From Allodiplogaster sudhausi (Eukaryota; Nematoda; Chromadorea; Rhabditida; Diplogasteridae): a stretch of DNA of 64,000 bases. How positions within the stretch are numbered: position 1 is the first letter of the stretch; every line of letters starts with the position of its first letter. The stretch covers positions 1,705,501-1,769,500 of the forward strand of contig CALZFC010000006.1 in NCBI GenBank assembly GCA_945643635.1. Direction: 5' to 3'. Position numbers and translations under genes: made by a program. Below, piece after piece: positions 23,161 to 31,829 of the stretch. The notes under the pieces were generated by a model. That model searched no databases. It saw nothing but the letters and a program-made list of their open reading frames with translations, and had not been told where the DNA came from.

Positions 23161-24049
23161 TCGGTGGAAAGAGAAATCTTTACCTGCTGAAGATGTATAG
23201 TGATGTTGACTTGATTGAACTGCATGCCCCTTGAAAGAGGTGGTGACTGCCACCAACTCGTGTTTCCATCCACCATATGGGATGCGGGGTGAGCATCAAC
23301 GGTGTTCGCCTCGCAGTAACCACATTCATGGCCGCCCTAGACAAGGGAAGAAACTTTGAACCACTGGGGCAACGGAAGAGAGGAAGAAAAAAAAAGAAAA
23401 ATAGAGAGAGGGAGACAATGAGAGAGAGAGAAAGGGAGAGAGAGCGAAAGAGAGAGAGAGCTAGAGAGAGAGGGAGAGACGAACTTCTATGTAGAGCTCT
23501 CTCGGGTTGCGCTGTTCTTGCATTTGCAGTTGCTGCTGATCATCATTTTCGCTGTAGGAGTAGGCATTGAGTGGAGTGTACTGACTTGATCCTGATAGTG
23601 CGAGAGAGTGAGAGAATTCAAGAGGGTGAATGATAGAGAGAATGAGAGAGACAGAGCGAAAGTGATAGAATGAATGCGAGAGAGAATGATGGAGAGAGAG
23701 TATGAGAGAGAGAATAAAACAGCATGAGAGAGTTAGAATTTAAAAAAAATGCTGATAAACTTGAATTAAATTGAATTGAATTGAACGAGAGAGACCATGA
23801 GAGAGCAAGAACGAGAAAGGGAAGGAGACCCAGCTTCAGCCTCTCTTGCATTGTCTAACCAGCGAGTGAGCAGTAGGTTTCTCGGAATGGCTGCATGCCC
23901 TTCTCCGTCTGAATCTCTCCACAAGTTGCCGTGGCTGTGATGGGCTTGTTGTAAGAGATCGTGATCTGCGACGGAGTCAAGACATTTTGCGTAGAGACGA
24001 AGGGCAAGGCGAAGGCAGCCGCCAGAGCAGCGGCCAACACCAACCTCAT
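4558..24049 (-). CDS. epi-1: Laminin subunit alpha (EPI-1 / LanA type), complete gene
   Basis: This is a secreted basement-membrane protein, the alpha chain of the laminin alpha-beta-gamma trimer, which organises basement membranes and binds cell receptors through its LG domains. I resolved 75 exons on the - strand; every junction keeps phase and the coding sum is 10,911 bases (3,636 residues plus TAA). That is close to the roughly 3,670 residues I recall for C. elegans EPI-1. Domain order is signal peptide, LN, LE array, a long alpha3/5-type spacer domain, LE array, L4 (laminin B), LE array, coiled coil, five LG domains. The sequence leading into the spacer (ENHFFPT) and the LN text [11 protein letters not shown] match the LanA-type alpha chain rather than the alpha1/2 (LAM-3) type. 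Nearly all introns are GT-AG; one is GC-AG. Many introns are filled with (CT)n or (GA)n. The start is the first ATG after a TTTCAG likely used for trans-splicing. Confidence 0.93.
9379..12050 (-). other. epi-1: Laminin: coiled-coil domains II and I
   Basis: Exons 12063-11912, 11856-11683, 11564-11404, 11168-10970, 10915-10808, 10763-10605, 10446-10252, 10198-10041, 9966-9759, 9552-9379. Cysteine-poor, rich in Glu, Lys, Ala and Leu with heptad spacing (for example [20 protein letters not shown]). This is the rod where alpha, beta and gamma chains wind together. N-glycosylation sequons occur (NET, NDT, NLT). Residues about 2165-2687. Confidence 0.88.
12030..13963 (-). other. epi-1: Laminin: third LE array
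   Basis: Exons 13963-13898, 13662-13511, 13440-13329, 13271-13204, 13149-12954, 12884-12768, 12607-12427, 12348-12205 and the start of 12063-11912. It begins with the second half of the split LE repeat ([20 protein letters not shown]), then about seven full repeats and closes CDECVNSL at the start of the coiled coil. Residues about 1780-2165. Confidence 0.9.
13695..13895. repeat. (CT)n/(TCTCT TTCTCG) tract in a laminin intron
   Basis: About 200 bases of pure pyrimidine on the + strand, broken by TCGC units. On the transcribed strand it is a purine (GA) tract, opposite to most laminin introns. Confidence 0.9.
14023..15278 (-). other. epi-1: Laminin: L4 (laminin B, domain IV) region
   Basis: Exons 15015-14928, 14868-14792, 14613-14443, 14190-14023, inserted within the split LE repeat. 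[35 protein letters not shown], then [20 protein letters not shown] and [20 protein letters not shown] follow the L4 pattern (a beta-sandwich glycoprotein module). Exon 14613 ends at a perfect GTGAGT donor and begins after TTTGCAG. Residues about 1611-1779. Confidence 0.85.
15030..15268. repeat. Three tandem ~79-bp repeats inside a laminin intron
   Basis: The phrase GTGAACCGAATTGAAGAATC recurs three times, each preceded by TATTATGCTNGTCTCTC and a TTGTT(C/A)ATGTTAAGTAAG-like segment. The third copy stops about ten bases short of the splice donor of exon 15418-15278. Copies two and three are nearly identical; copy one is more diverged. Confidence 0.9.
15278..16640 (-). other. epi-1: Laminin: second LE array
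   Basis: Exons 16712-16608 (end), 16428-16311, 16099-15895, 15713-15569, 15418-15278. Four full LE repeats (for example [15 protein letters not shown] and [20 protein letters not shown]) and a fifth that is split by the following L4 domain, as in all alpha chains. The intron after exon 15713-15569 uses a GC donor. Residues about 1400-1611. Confidence 0.9.
16115..16308. repeat. Pyrimidine tract with CTATCTCTTTATCTTCCTTT higher-order repeat
   Basis: Within the intron between exons 16428-16311 and 16099-15895 the motif TATCTCTCTC alternates with TTTATCTTCCTTTCTC at least three times before ending in a pure (TC)n run. Confidence 0.9.
16608..19106 (-). other. epi-1: Laminin: alpha3/5-type spacer domain between LE arrays
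   Basis: Exons 19050-18937, 18882-18753, 18685-18552, 18485-18306, 18143-18060, 17977-17835, 17783-17435, 17365-17236, 17078-16942, 16890-16765, 16712-16608. It opens [20 protein letters not shown] and contains [10 protein letters not shown] and [14 protein letters not shown], which line up in order with Drosophila LanA text I know. It closes with [15 protein letters not shown], re-entering LE sequence. This block is the hallmark that separates EPI-1/LanA from alpha1/2 chains. Residues about 865-1408. Confidence 0.85.
19106..22060 (-). other. epi-1: Laminin: first LE (laminin EGF-like) array
   Basis: Exons 22097-21988, 21710-21607, 21532-21414, 21358-21268, 21067-20889, 20834-20738, 20525-20388, 20333-20196, 20084-19891, 19837-19706, 19650-19539, 19495-19322, 19248-19106. 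About ten full eight-cysteine LE repeats can be read, plus a half repeat that ends [20 protein letters not shown]. The second repeat has the insert NRWNDTYPC-like RQWNDTYPC known from alpha chains. Exon 21532 starts at a weak acceptor (TTTGAAG) chosen because it restores frame and the PCNC motif. Residues about 300-864. Confidence 0.9.
21725..21965. repeat. (CT)n tract with ATATATAT insert in a laminin intron
   Basis: Fills the intron between exons 22097-21988 and 21710-21607. It is a run of TCTCTTTCTC units with a TATATATATATAGATAGATA insert near 21,900. Confidence 0.9.
22130..22272. repeat. (GA)n tract in a laminin intron
   Basis: Uninterrupted purine run made of GAGA with AAAG interruptions, ending right at the splice donor of exon 22543-22274. 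Confidence 0.9.
22655..22690. mobile_element. Mariner-like terminal remnant in a laminin intron
   Basis: AAAGACTCTTTGGTGGTACTGTA resembles the end at 4.0 kb (GACTTTTTGGCGGTACCGTA). It lies in the intron between exons 22913-22773 and 22543-22274 and has no partner end nearby. Confidence 0.4.
22970..23172. repeat. (GA)n tract in a laminin intron
   Basis: About 200 bases of GAGAGA with GCGGTGGAGAG and CGAGAGAG interruptions. It occupies nearly all of the intron between exons 23336-23184 and 22913-22773. Confidence 0.9.
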
Positions 24050-24065
24050 CGCCTTGCGCAGCAAA

Positions 24066-24073
24066 GCTGAAAC
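24066..24073 (-). promoter_or_regulatory. Candidate spliced-leader acceptor of the laminin gene
   Basis: On the coding strand the sequence AAGTTTCAG stands 17 bases ahead of the first ATG of the laminin frame, with no donor upstream that I can see. In nematodes a TTTCAG just before the start codon commonly receives the SL1 leader. It could instead be the acceptor of a 5' UTR intron. Confidence 0.45.
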
Positions 24074-24989
24074 TTCTTGACATACATATGTATGTACATA
24101 ACAAAGCCATAAACATTTAATAATTAGGCAAACTGCATTGTGACACGAGAAGTATATTTTATTTTTGATAAGTTAAAATGACTCATTGCAAGAAGGTCTG
24201 ACAATGAGAAAAAAATATGGCCGATTGGAGGAATGATTCAACTCCTATGGCAGATCGGATTTTGTGGAAGAAGGAACAACTGTTCTGTCACTGGAATACG
24301 TCTGCTTCCACCAAGAATTAGCCACATTCTATCTTCCTCAGTCTCTCTCTCTCTTCTCTATCTCTCTCTTTCTCTCGTTCTCTTTTTATCCTTCTTTTTT
24401 TCTTTCTCTCTCTCACGTCCGTCTTTCTCCCATGTGTCTCCCTTACTCTCTTTCTCTCGTTCTCTCCGTCGGTATCTCCATTCTCGCCCTTGCCTATGCC
24501 CTCCCACCCAATCCAGGTCAGCAGCTTTCCTTCTGGCATTCCCACCGATCACTCGCGATCCAAAGTACAGAGCAAGGGGTCAGGAAGAGTAAGAAAGAGA
24601 GGAGATAAAGAGAAAGATATAGAGAAAAAGAGAAAGAGAGAAAGAGAAAGAGAGATAGAGGGAGTTTGGGAAGGATTCTACGTGAAAAACAATACAATAA
24701 TCCTAAAAGTTGATATAGAACTAAAATATTGTGCTCTACAAATATTAAAATTAAAATTTCGCGGAATATTTTTTAAAGTTTTGTAAGAACAATTATAAGG
24801 CTGATTTCTTTAATGCAGTCCATGTTTAAAAAAATGCCAACGTACATCCATAGTTATGCTAAAACTAAATTTCAAACAAAAATAAAATTGATAAAATCGT
24901 GCACTAATTTGTGCTTAGTGGTGGGTGTGCAGACTGGACGGAATAGAATGAGCAGTGAGTGAATGGCATCATTCTCTTTCTCCATCTTG

Positions 24990-25022
<33 letters not shown>

Positions 25023-25401
25023 TTCTCTCTTCTCTCTTTCTCTGCTCCCTCCTGATCTCTCTTCTCTCTTTTTTTGCTGCTGCTGCTCTTTCGGCAGAGA
25101 GGGTTCTCCAGATGTGCGTGCCCACAGCTGCGCCTTTCCCTCTGGTCAGTCATAGAGTGCTCCTCGGCCTCTCTTTACTCTTCTTCTTCTTCTCCATATG
25201 TCTATGTAGTATTCTTCAAAGACTTGCAGGAAAGTTAGAGTGTGAAAAAAAATTCCCATAAAGTGTTGTGCACGGTTTAAAGAGTTCGTTAAAGTGGGAT
25301 GTAGAGGATGATGGAGTGACTCATCCATCTATGACAAGGATTCATATATGTACATATGTATGTAGCAATATAACAAGTACACAAAAGTCGCAAAACTTTA
25401 T
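24074..25401. other. Intergenic region with two pyrimidine tracts
   Basis: No gene recognised. It contains (CT)n blocks at about 24,340-24,480 and 24,985-25,060, a (GA)n block at 24,590-24,665, and an AT-rich stretch. It should include the laminin promoter (the gene reads leftward from 24,049), but no core element is evident. Confidence 0.5.
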
Positions 25402-25472
25402 TCCGATGCGGGGAATCGAACCCCGGCCTTGCATGTGAGAGACGCAAATCATAACCACTAGACTACATCGGA
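25402..25472 (-). tRNA. tRNA-Glu (anticodon CTC)
   Basis: Read on the - strand the 71 bases fold as a complete cloverleaf. The acceptor stem TCCGATG/CATCGGA pairs perfectly, the A box is TAGTCTAGTGG, the anticodon stem TGCGT/ATGCA holds the loop CTCTCAC with anticodon CTC, and the T arm is CCGGGGTTCGATTCCCCG. A run of four T follows on the coding strand (complement of 25392-25395), a plausible Pol III terminator. No intron. Confidence 0.95.
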
Positions 25473-26295
25473 CTACGCCAATGGTTCGCAAGAAGATTCA
25501 ATCCCTTATTCCTCCTACAGTTTTTAAAATTTTGTTCACTTCACTTTGATCAACTTACACCATTTCCTGTTCATCCACATAAGCAGACAGTCGTCTCATA
25601 TGCCATAGATGGGCTTTCCTTCACTCCCATGTCCTTCGCCATCCAATCTCATGTCGTTTACAGAGCTTTCAATTCGCGAATTAGCCGTCTCCCTTGTTCC
25701 TTCACCACGTTCTCTGCTAATTTTTTTTCCTTGTTCCAGAAACTGGGAAGAGGTGACAAGAGCAAGTCGCTCGGCAACTAAATGCCGAATGTGATATATC
25801 ACTTCATTTGTGACTACCAGCTATGTACATATTCATTCTATTAAAATAAATATGAATATTACGTCTGAAAAATAAAGATAGAAGAGAGCGACATAAATAG
25901 GGCAATAGAGAGAGAGAGAAAGAGAAAGAGAGATTAGCTGGAATGTATTTTTTTAAATTGGTTGGACCGACGAAAAATAGTTTCACATTTAGAATAAAAC
26001 TTGGTCAAAAGTGTGTCTGTAAAAGTGTAAAAAAAGTGTATATTTACATATACTGTGTCCGTCGTTTTTTTTTGAGATTCAAATACTGGAGGGACGGCCA
26101 CGGCAACCACTGCGTACTGTGACGCGTCCATTCAAGTGTCTTTTTAAAGTCTTTATCACGTTGATTCAAGGCATTTTTAATGGATGGTAGGAATTTCGAC
26201 GATTCGTCGCCTGCCTGAAACTGACAAAGTGTCCGCAGATATCGGGCTTCCTATCCAAGGCCTTCCCACCGTTTCTCCTTTCAAGTGGCTAGTTG

Positions 26296-26375
26296 TATAA
26301 TGCATTACTTTTTCGGGTTTTATTGACGCCTACTTTAATAATGCATTACTTTTTCGGGTTTTATTGACGCCTACT
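26296..26375. repeat. 40-bp direct tandem duplication
   Basis: ATGCATTACTTTTTCGGG followed by TTTTATTGACGCCTACTT appears twice in a row with almost no change. The surrounding 25.5-27.1 kb is AT-rich. It contains an unconvincing small Cys-containing open frame (26,377-26,622) and nothing I can assign. Confidence 0.85.
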
Positions 26376-27145
26376 TATGTTTGATTTCTTCTCTATTTCT
26401 TTTTTTACAAAATTTTTCCACAAAGTTTTTCCTCGAACTATTTTAATTGACGATTTGCAGAGAAACGGTAAGTGCTATTTAAAATGCACCTCTGAGAAAA
26501 ATGTTAACGATACTGCTTGCAATACCGACTGCTTGACTATATCTGCTGAACGTACCGTAGTTCATCTCATCGTTACAGATGGAATACCTCTACAACCTTC
26601 AATTCGCTTCTACTCTTGCTGAGCTTCAATAACGTAAGAAGTTATAGAAGATGTGCTTAATTATTTAATAAAAGGTTAATAGAGTACTTCATAAGTAATA
26701 TTTAATCGCGTTTTCTTCAGTTTTGAAAGGAATCTCAGATAGTTTTGCTTATTTAAAAAATATAATTTCGCCAAATTTTTGCTGCAATTTGAAGCATGTA
26801 ATGTGGAAGACGCTCTGGAAGGTCTCTGATTAGGACAGCGCTGAAATTTTCAGAGACAGCACCACATATGTATATCAGTTTAATCTTTTTCCCTTCTTCT
26901 TTTGCGGAATATTACTTTGCTGGTATTTACTGGTTTGGTTTTTTTTATTTGGGCGATGGTTTATAACTATTCGTAAGTAAGAATCCATACTTGATATGAT
27001 AAATTATTGCTGAAGTGACAAAATTGGTTGAGAAGTGGTGATTTTTCCTTTATCGCAAGTAAAATTTAATATTTATTTTTTTATTAAATCTAAGAATAAA
27101 TCAATTTTATTATACAAACATATGAACATTTTCGGTGTTCCGCTC

Positions 27146-27282
27146 AAGTTCTGGCCAGATCGGCTTCGATCGATGACGAAGATGCGCCATTTCGTATCCA
27201 GAGAAGAATCGCGAAGTCGCAATCAGCTCAAGATATGTATGTACATATCAATGCGTTCCTCGATGTACATATCTCTGTCTCC

Positions 27283-27316
<34 letters not shown>

Positions 27317-27384
27317 TTCTCTCTCCCTTTCTCTCTCCCTTTCTCTCTCTTTCTCTCCCTCTCTCCCTCTCTCTCTCTCTCCCG

Positions 27385-27415
<31 letters not shown>

Positions 27416-27775
27416 CCTCTCTCTCTCTCTCCCGCTCTCTCTCTCTCTGTCTCTCTTACTCTCATTATCGTTTCTACTTCACAGTCCAACATTGGTATCT
27501 TGCTTATTCTTATCTCAGTTTGAGCAGACAACTAACTAATTGCAAGAACCGTGAGTCCAAAGAGAAGACGAACGTGAAACGTTGTGTTTATACATAATTT
27601 TTTTACCGTAACAAAGTTCTAATTTAAAATCCTAATGGTTAGATTATCTGTCCCACTTATGTAAATAAATTAAATAAGTATTCAAATAAAAAAGACGATC
27701 TTTCTTTCAAGGTACCCTGTCAAAGCTGACTGGCTATGAAGACTGCATCTTCCGACTACCTGACATCGAGTAGGA
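27146..27775 (+). other. Possible exons of an unidentified gene around a (CT)n block
   Basis: A protein-like frame reads RSASIDDEDAPFRIQRRIAK up to a GTATGT donor near 27,235. After a 180-base (CT)n intron-like block, TTCACAG opens a second frame near 27,482, and a third short frame after TTTCAAG at 27,711 ends with a stop (KLTGYEDCIFRLPDIE). The phases of the first two agree. I do not recognise the protein. Confidence 0.25.
27285..27468. repeat. (CT)n tract with CCCGCTCTC and CCCTTTCTC units
   Basis: Pure pyrimidine run on the + strand with a repeating CTCCCTTTCTCT register, lying between the putative exons described above. Confidence 0.9.
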
Positions 27776-28241
27776 GGAGAGCAGAAAGACAACGAAGAAA
27801 GGCCAACCAAGGAAGGTCATTGTCAAGGTTGGACAAAACAATAATCTGTAATTGTCAAGGTTGGAGAACAATTACTATGTATGTATAGCTTGGACAGAAA
27901 CTCATCCTCAAAAATTATCTTATCTTCAGAGAATATGAATAAATACACAATACGACAATTGCAGTGTTGAAGGCTAACGCAGAATGAGTGTACGATGACT
28001 AACAATAAGCTAAACATAAACGTTTCAGAGCACGGAATTGGAGATCGGATATAAAAACACCGATCATCCTGGCATACAGTTCAAGCATTTTTTTTCTTTA
28101 TGAACATATATTTATGTATATTATAAAATTTAAATGGTTTATTGAAATAAATAATAATAATAATAATTGTTATTAATATAATAATTATTATTATTACTGA
28201 AAATTATTATTATTATTATTACTGAGTTCCACGAACACGCG

Positions 28242-29214
28242 ATGCATCGTCTCTCGCTCATCGGCGTCTTTTCTCTTCTCTTCTCTTCCGCAGCCGAATT
28301 CTCATGCGGCTCGGGCCCCTTTAGCGACCTGGCAGCAGAGGCCGCAATTATGCTTTGCCCGTCTCGTAAGGCCCAATTTGATGCCTGCTGCAAGTTAGTG
28401 GCATCCACGTGTTTATGAGTTCCCTGAAAGTAGACTTGAATTTTCTCCCTTATTAGTTTCATTGTATTTGCCTACAGAATCTTGATTGTGTTCTGACTGT
28501 TAGCATTGTCTTTCTTGACGTCGACATATTTCCTAATCGATTAACTATCAGTAAACCAGCCTTGTGAAATGTGGGAGAATGAAGGTGCAGGAAGAGTAAG
28601 GATTGATTAAAGGTGCTCGAAACTCGAACATATCTTTTTTTTTCTCGTTTTCGGCTATCCTAACCGTTGTTGTCGCGTTTCTCCTAAATAGCTTCAGGGA
28701 AAAAGGCGCGAATTAAAAACCAAATTTTTCACTCATTTAACTTACACAGGATGCACGACGATTGCTATGGACGCCAAGGAGCAAGGCAAGCGAGGGGCTC
28801 GGAGGGATGTGCATCCTAGACTCGATGGCTTTTTGCGGCCTCGTCGTCAAGCACGGCGAAGCGGCTTACGATGCGTCGGCACGCCAGAAGACGATGAGCA
28901 TTCCTGAGAAAGTTGACGAACTAATCAAGCAACTACCAGCAGCCATTGAAAAGCTTCCTGACGTCATTGAAAAGTTTCCTGATGTCATTGAAAAAATTCC
29001 TGGAATTATTGAAAAGATCCCTGAAACAATTGATAAAATCCAAGAGGTGCTTCCTACAATCCCACCAATCGTCCCAGGCGACATGCCACAAGATATACCT
29101 CAAAAGGTCGCCGATACGATTCTGAATTACATCTTTGCGCATATCGACTACGCGAAGAGTATAGACTTGGCGAAGAAGGGCATTATGAGTGTTCAGAATG
29201 CCCTTCTTGGTTGA
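28242..29214 (+). CDS. Phospholipase A2-like secreted protein with repetitive C-terminal tail (possible frameshift)
   Basis: Exon 1 (28242-28393) encodes a signal peptide and ECG-type start (FSCGSGPFSDLAAEAAIMLC) ending in CC. Exon 2 starts at 28750 with KMHDDCYGRQ. CC-x-x-HD-x-CYGRQ is the calcium-loop/active-site signature of PLA2-like proteins, with the His-Asp pair, and resembles the nematode family typified by C. elegans Y52B11A.8. After GRQ the frame meets a stop within 15 codons. The frame that continues (CILDSMAFCG, then HGEAAYDASA) is shifted by one base, so either a base is lost or the copy is broken. The tail is unusual: six imperfect repeats of IEK-(L/F/I)-P-x-x over about 28,940-29,060, then a helical end; stop TGA at 29,212. 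A poly(A) signal AATAAA lies near 29,279. Confidence 0.6.
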
Positions 29215-30457
29215 CGGATGTTATTTTTTCTCTGAATATATAGTGATCACTTAATGAATAATTCCTCTCATTTTAATGAATAAAGTAATCATTGCATACC
29301 TACATACATATAGCGTCAAAGTACACACAGAGAGAATACACCCGTGCACGGAATTGTCGGCAAATGAAGTTTAAAAAAAAAAATATTTTTAGTTTCTTTA
29401 CACGCCTTTTGCAGATGTACAGCGAGACTCCGATTGTTGAGCGACTTTCAGCCGATCGCTGAACATTGCTGACTGGGAGCCGAATGAGCGAGAATTGCTG
29501 CGGACGTTGAATACACACAAAACTTGCGCTCAGTTTGACAGGGAGTGATTGGATAAGAGGAGCTGCCTTCGATGCGAATGCGATGTCCTCGTGAGCCCTC
29601 GAGATAATAACAAATTCAATAACTTTTATGACAACAGTTCAACAGTAGTGGGCTTGTAATAAAATAAACACAACTAATGGTAAGTACAAATAATACTGAA
29701 TCAAATGCTTAATTTTTTTCTGCATGCATGTGCCATGCGGTTTCACTGAATAAGGAGTTGCTAAAAATACATTTAATAGAACTTTTGAGCTTTTTTCCAA
29801 AGATCAATTAAAATATTTTTTGTCAGAAAGACTTTTCGAGTTAGTACGGTACACGATGTGTCATTAGCTAATGTTAAATGAACATGAACCGTGCAAGCAA
29901 AACGCTTCGTGCGAACAGTAAAAAATAGGCGCATTCCTTGTGTCCCTTGTACATGCTGGACAAGTACAAGGGACACAAGGAATGGGCAAAATAATTTGAT
30001 TTGGCTTAACAGGAAATGATGGAATAAAAGAATTTCCATGTACATACATATAAAAGTATGGATGTACATTTGTAGATACATACATATAGTCTTTGCCATG
30101 TAATAAATATCTTAATAGTTTGTGCCTCCAGCTATCAAATCAAGCGGAAGCTTGGGACTCTCATGTCATTGGTAATGAAATAAATTTTTTTTTTCTTAAC
30201 ATCCAACATTTATGCCCATATTCCAGGCAAGAAACGTGACTGAGTCGCATAGAGAGATGTCGATTAGAAAGAAAAGATGGTGCGACAAGACTATGAGGGA
30301 TTAGAGAGAGAAGCTGCAGATACTGTGGAGAGTGAGATAGTGGGCGGAGAGTGCAGAGGGCGAGAGAGGCAGAGAAATGAGAGTGGAGAGGGCGCGAGAG
30401 GCAGAGAAAGGAGAGTGGAGAGGGGGAGAGAAGCAGAGTAAGGAGATGCCAGATGGA
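29215..30457. other. Intergenic, AT-rich, with one perfect hairpin
   Basis: No coding feature recognised beyond the 3' flank of the PLA2-like gene, with AATAAA near 29,279. Several TACATACATATA runs occur. A perfect 21-bp inverted repeat lies at 29,932-29,984. Confidence 0.5.
29932..29984. repeat. Perfect 21-bp inverted repeat (hairpin)
   Basis: CATTCCTTGTGTCCCTTGTAC and its exact complement are separated by the 11-base loop ATGCTGGACAA. No T-run follows on either strand to suggest a terminator. It may be a small RNA hairpin or a tiny foldback repeat. Confidence 0.85.
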
Positions 30458-31470
30458 TCACTTGAACTTGGACGCCTGACGGCGAATCAGCGGCTTCACG
30501 CGAGAGGGTTGCTTCTAAAAAATTTTACCCTTTTTTCTTGATTAATCACCAATAATATGAATCATTCTCGTAGTTTTAGCAAAAAAAAAGTTCCCTTTTT
30601 AATTTTAGCGTCTTTTGAATGAGGAACAATAATAACTCTCCAAATTTGCACAATTATTGCAAGGTCAAATGATGACTCAGCTAATAAATGACAGTAAAAA
30701 GAAACCTTCCAGCATAAGCCGACGGAAATGCGGACGGCGGCACCGAGCAAGAGCAAGATGACGGAGGGAACAATCACGGCGACGTAGACAACTACCTACA
30801 GAGAGAGAGAGAAAGAGAGAGAGAGACAGAGAGAGAGAGAGGGAGAGAGAGAAAGAGAAATATGAGGAGAGAGACAAAGAGAGAGAGAAGCAGAGATGAA
30901 GAGAGAAAGAGAGGCAGAGATGAAGAGAGAGAGAGAGAGGCAGAGATGAAGAGAGAGAGGCAGAGATTAAGAGAGAGAGAGGCAGAGATGAAGAGAGAGA
31001 GATGCAGAGATTAAGAGAGAGAGAGGCAGAGATGGAGAGAGATGACGTGAGAGTTAGATACAGACAAAGATGGAGCTGATGAGAATGAGATGCACAGGAG
31101 ATTACAACTAATATTTTAAATGATTCAGTCTCGCAACAACCCCAAATATGAATCTTGGAATCAAAAAATGTCAGTAAATATTAAATTACCAAAGCTTCGA
31201 AGTCCTTGAGTTGCACGCTGAAAGCGGGCTCAGTCGCCGTTGCCTAAAACAGGTGAAAAAATTACATTATTTTCGCTACATTAATTCATTTTTATTTGCT
31301 TTATCGATTTATTCCGTACCATTAAGTTAAATAATCATAATACAATAGACAGCTTTCGAAGAGATTTACCAACCATGTTATCGTTGTAGAAGAATCGAGG
31401 TGATTGTTGACCCGGCCGCACGCGACGGCGGAAGCAAGAAGAAATGAGGAGAAGAACACGTCATTTTCAT
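30458..31470 (-). CDS. Small single-pass membrane protein (start unresolved)
   Basis: Four exons join in phase on the - strand: about 31470-31370, 31243-31190, 30795-30706 and 30514-30458 (stop TGA). The first exon carries a signal-peptide-like stretch (VFFSSFLLASAVACG), then a short extracellular part (ATATEPAFSVQLKDFEAL), a strong membrane helix (YVAVIVPSVILLLLGAAVRI) and a basic tail (KKQPSRVKPLIRRQASKFK). The topology would be type I, about 100 residues. In the first exon the open frame lacks an ATG; an ATG exists only in another frame, so an upstream exon or a sequence error is needed. Function unknown. Confidence 0.6.
30800..31045. repeat. (GA)n and a GGCAGAGATGAAGAGAGAGA minisatellite
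   Basis: Within an intron of the small membrane-protein gene, a (GA)n run passes into at least seven copies of a 22-30 base unit containing GGCAGAGATGAAGAGAG, with ATTAAG variants. Confidence 0.85.
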
Positions 31471-31829
31471 AAGCTCTTTGTTTTAGTATTATTCTAGTAG
31501 ATGCATTACCGCTGTACTTCTAAAGGGGAAAATGAGAAAATAGCTTTGTTTAGATTTTGCTCAACAGCCGTCACTCTCACTCTCTCTGACCATAAATCAA
31601 CGCATGCATATTTAATTGTATTTTTCTGCCTCGCTAATTCTTTCTTGGCTTTGCTGGCCTTCTGTTGTTATAGAAATGAGACTTTAATAATCTTCTTGGA
31701 AGGCCAAACGAGATATTTTGGGTTTGCGAAGAGGACTCTAACATAATGCAAGAAACAGAGCTAACTGTGAGGCGGGTGGAGTAAAGCTTCAAGACCTTCA
31801 ATCTAATTTCGTCTTCTTCTATCTAACTA

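Larger units (their letters stand above)
22050..24049 (-). other. epi-1: Laminin: signal peptide and LN (N-terminal, domain VI) region
   Basis: Exons 24049-23860, 23591-23485, 23336-23184, 22913-22773, 22543-22274 and the start of 22097-21988. The first residues [20 protein letters not shown] form a signal peptide. Then come ITATATCGE and CSLAG, the typical opening of LN, and [45 protein letters not shown] and the closing YFYAIKEI. This domain drives laminin polymerisation. Residues about 22-300. Confidence 0.92.

Noticed and set aside
26377..26622. Small secreted Cys-rich peptide gene
   Set aside because: The upstream hydrophobic stretch is Phe/Lys-rich rather than a signal peptide, and cysteine spacing fits no family I know; unsupported.
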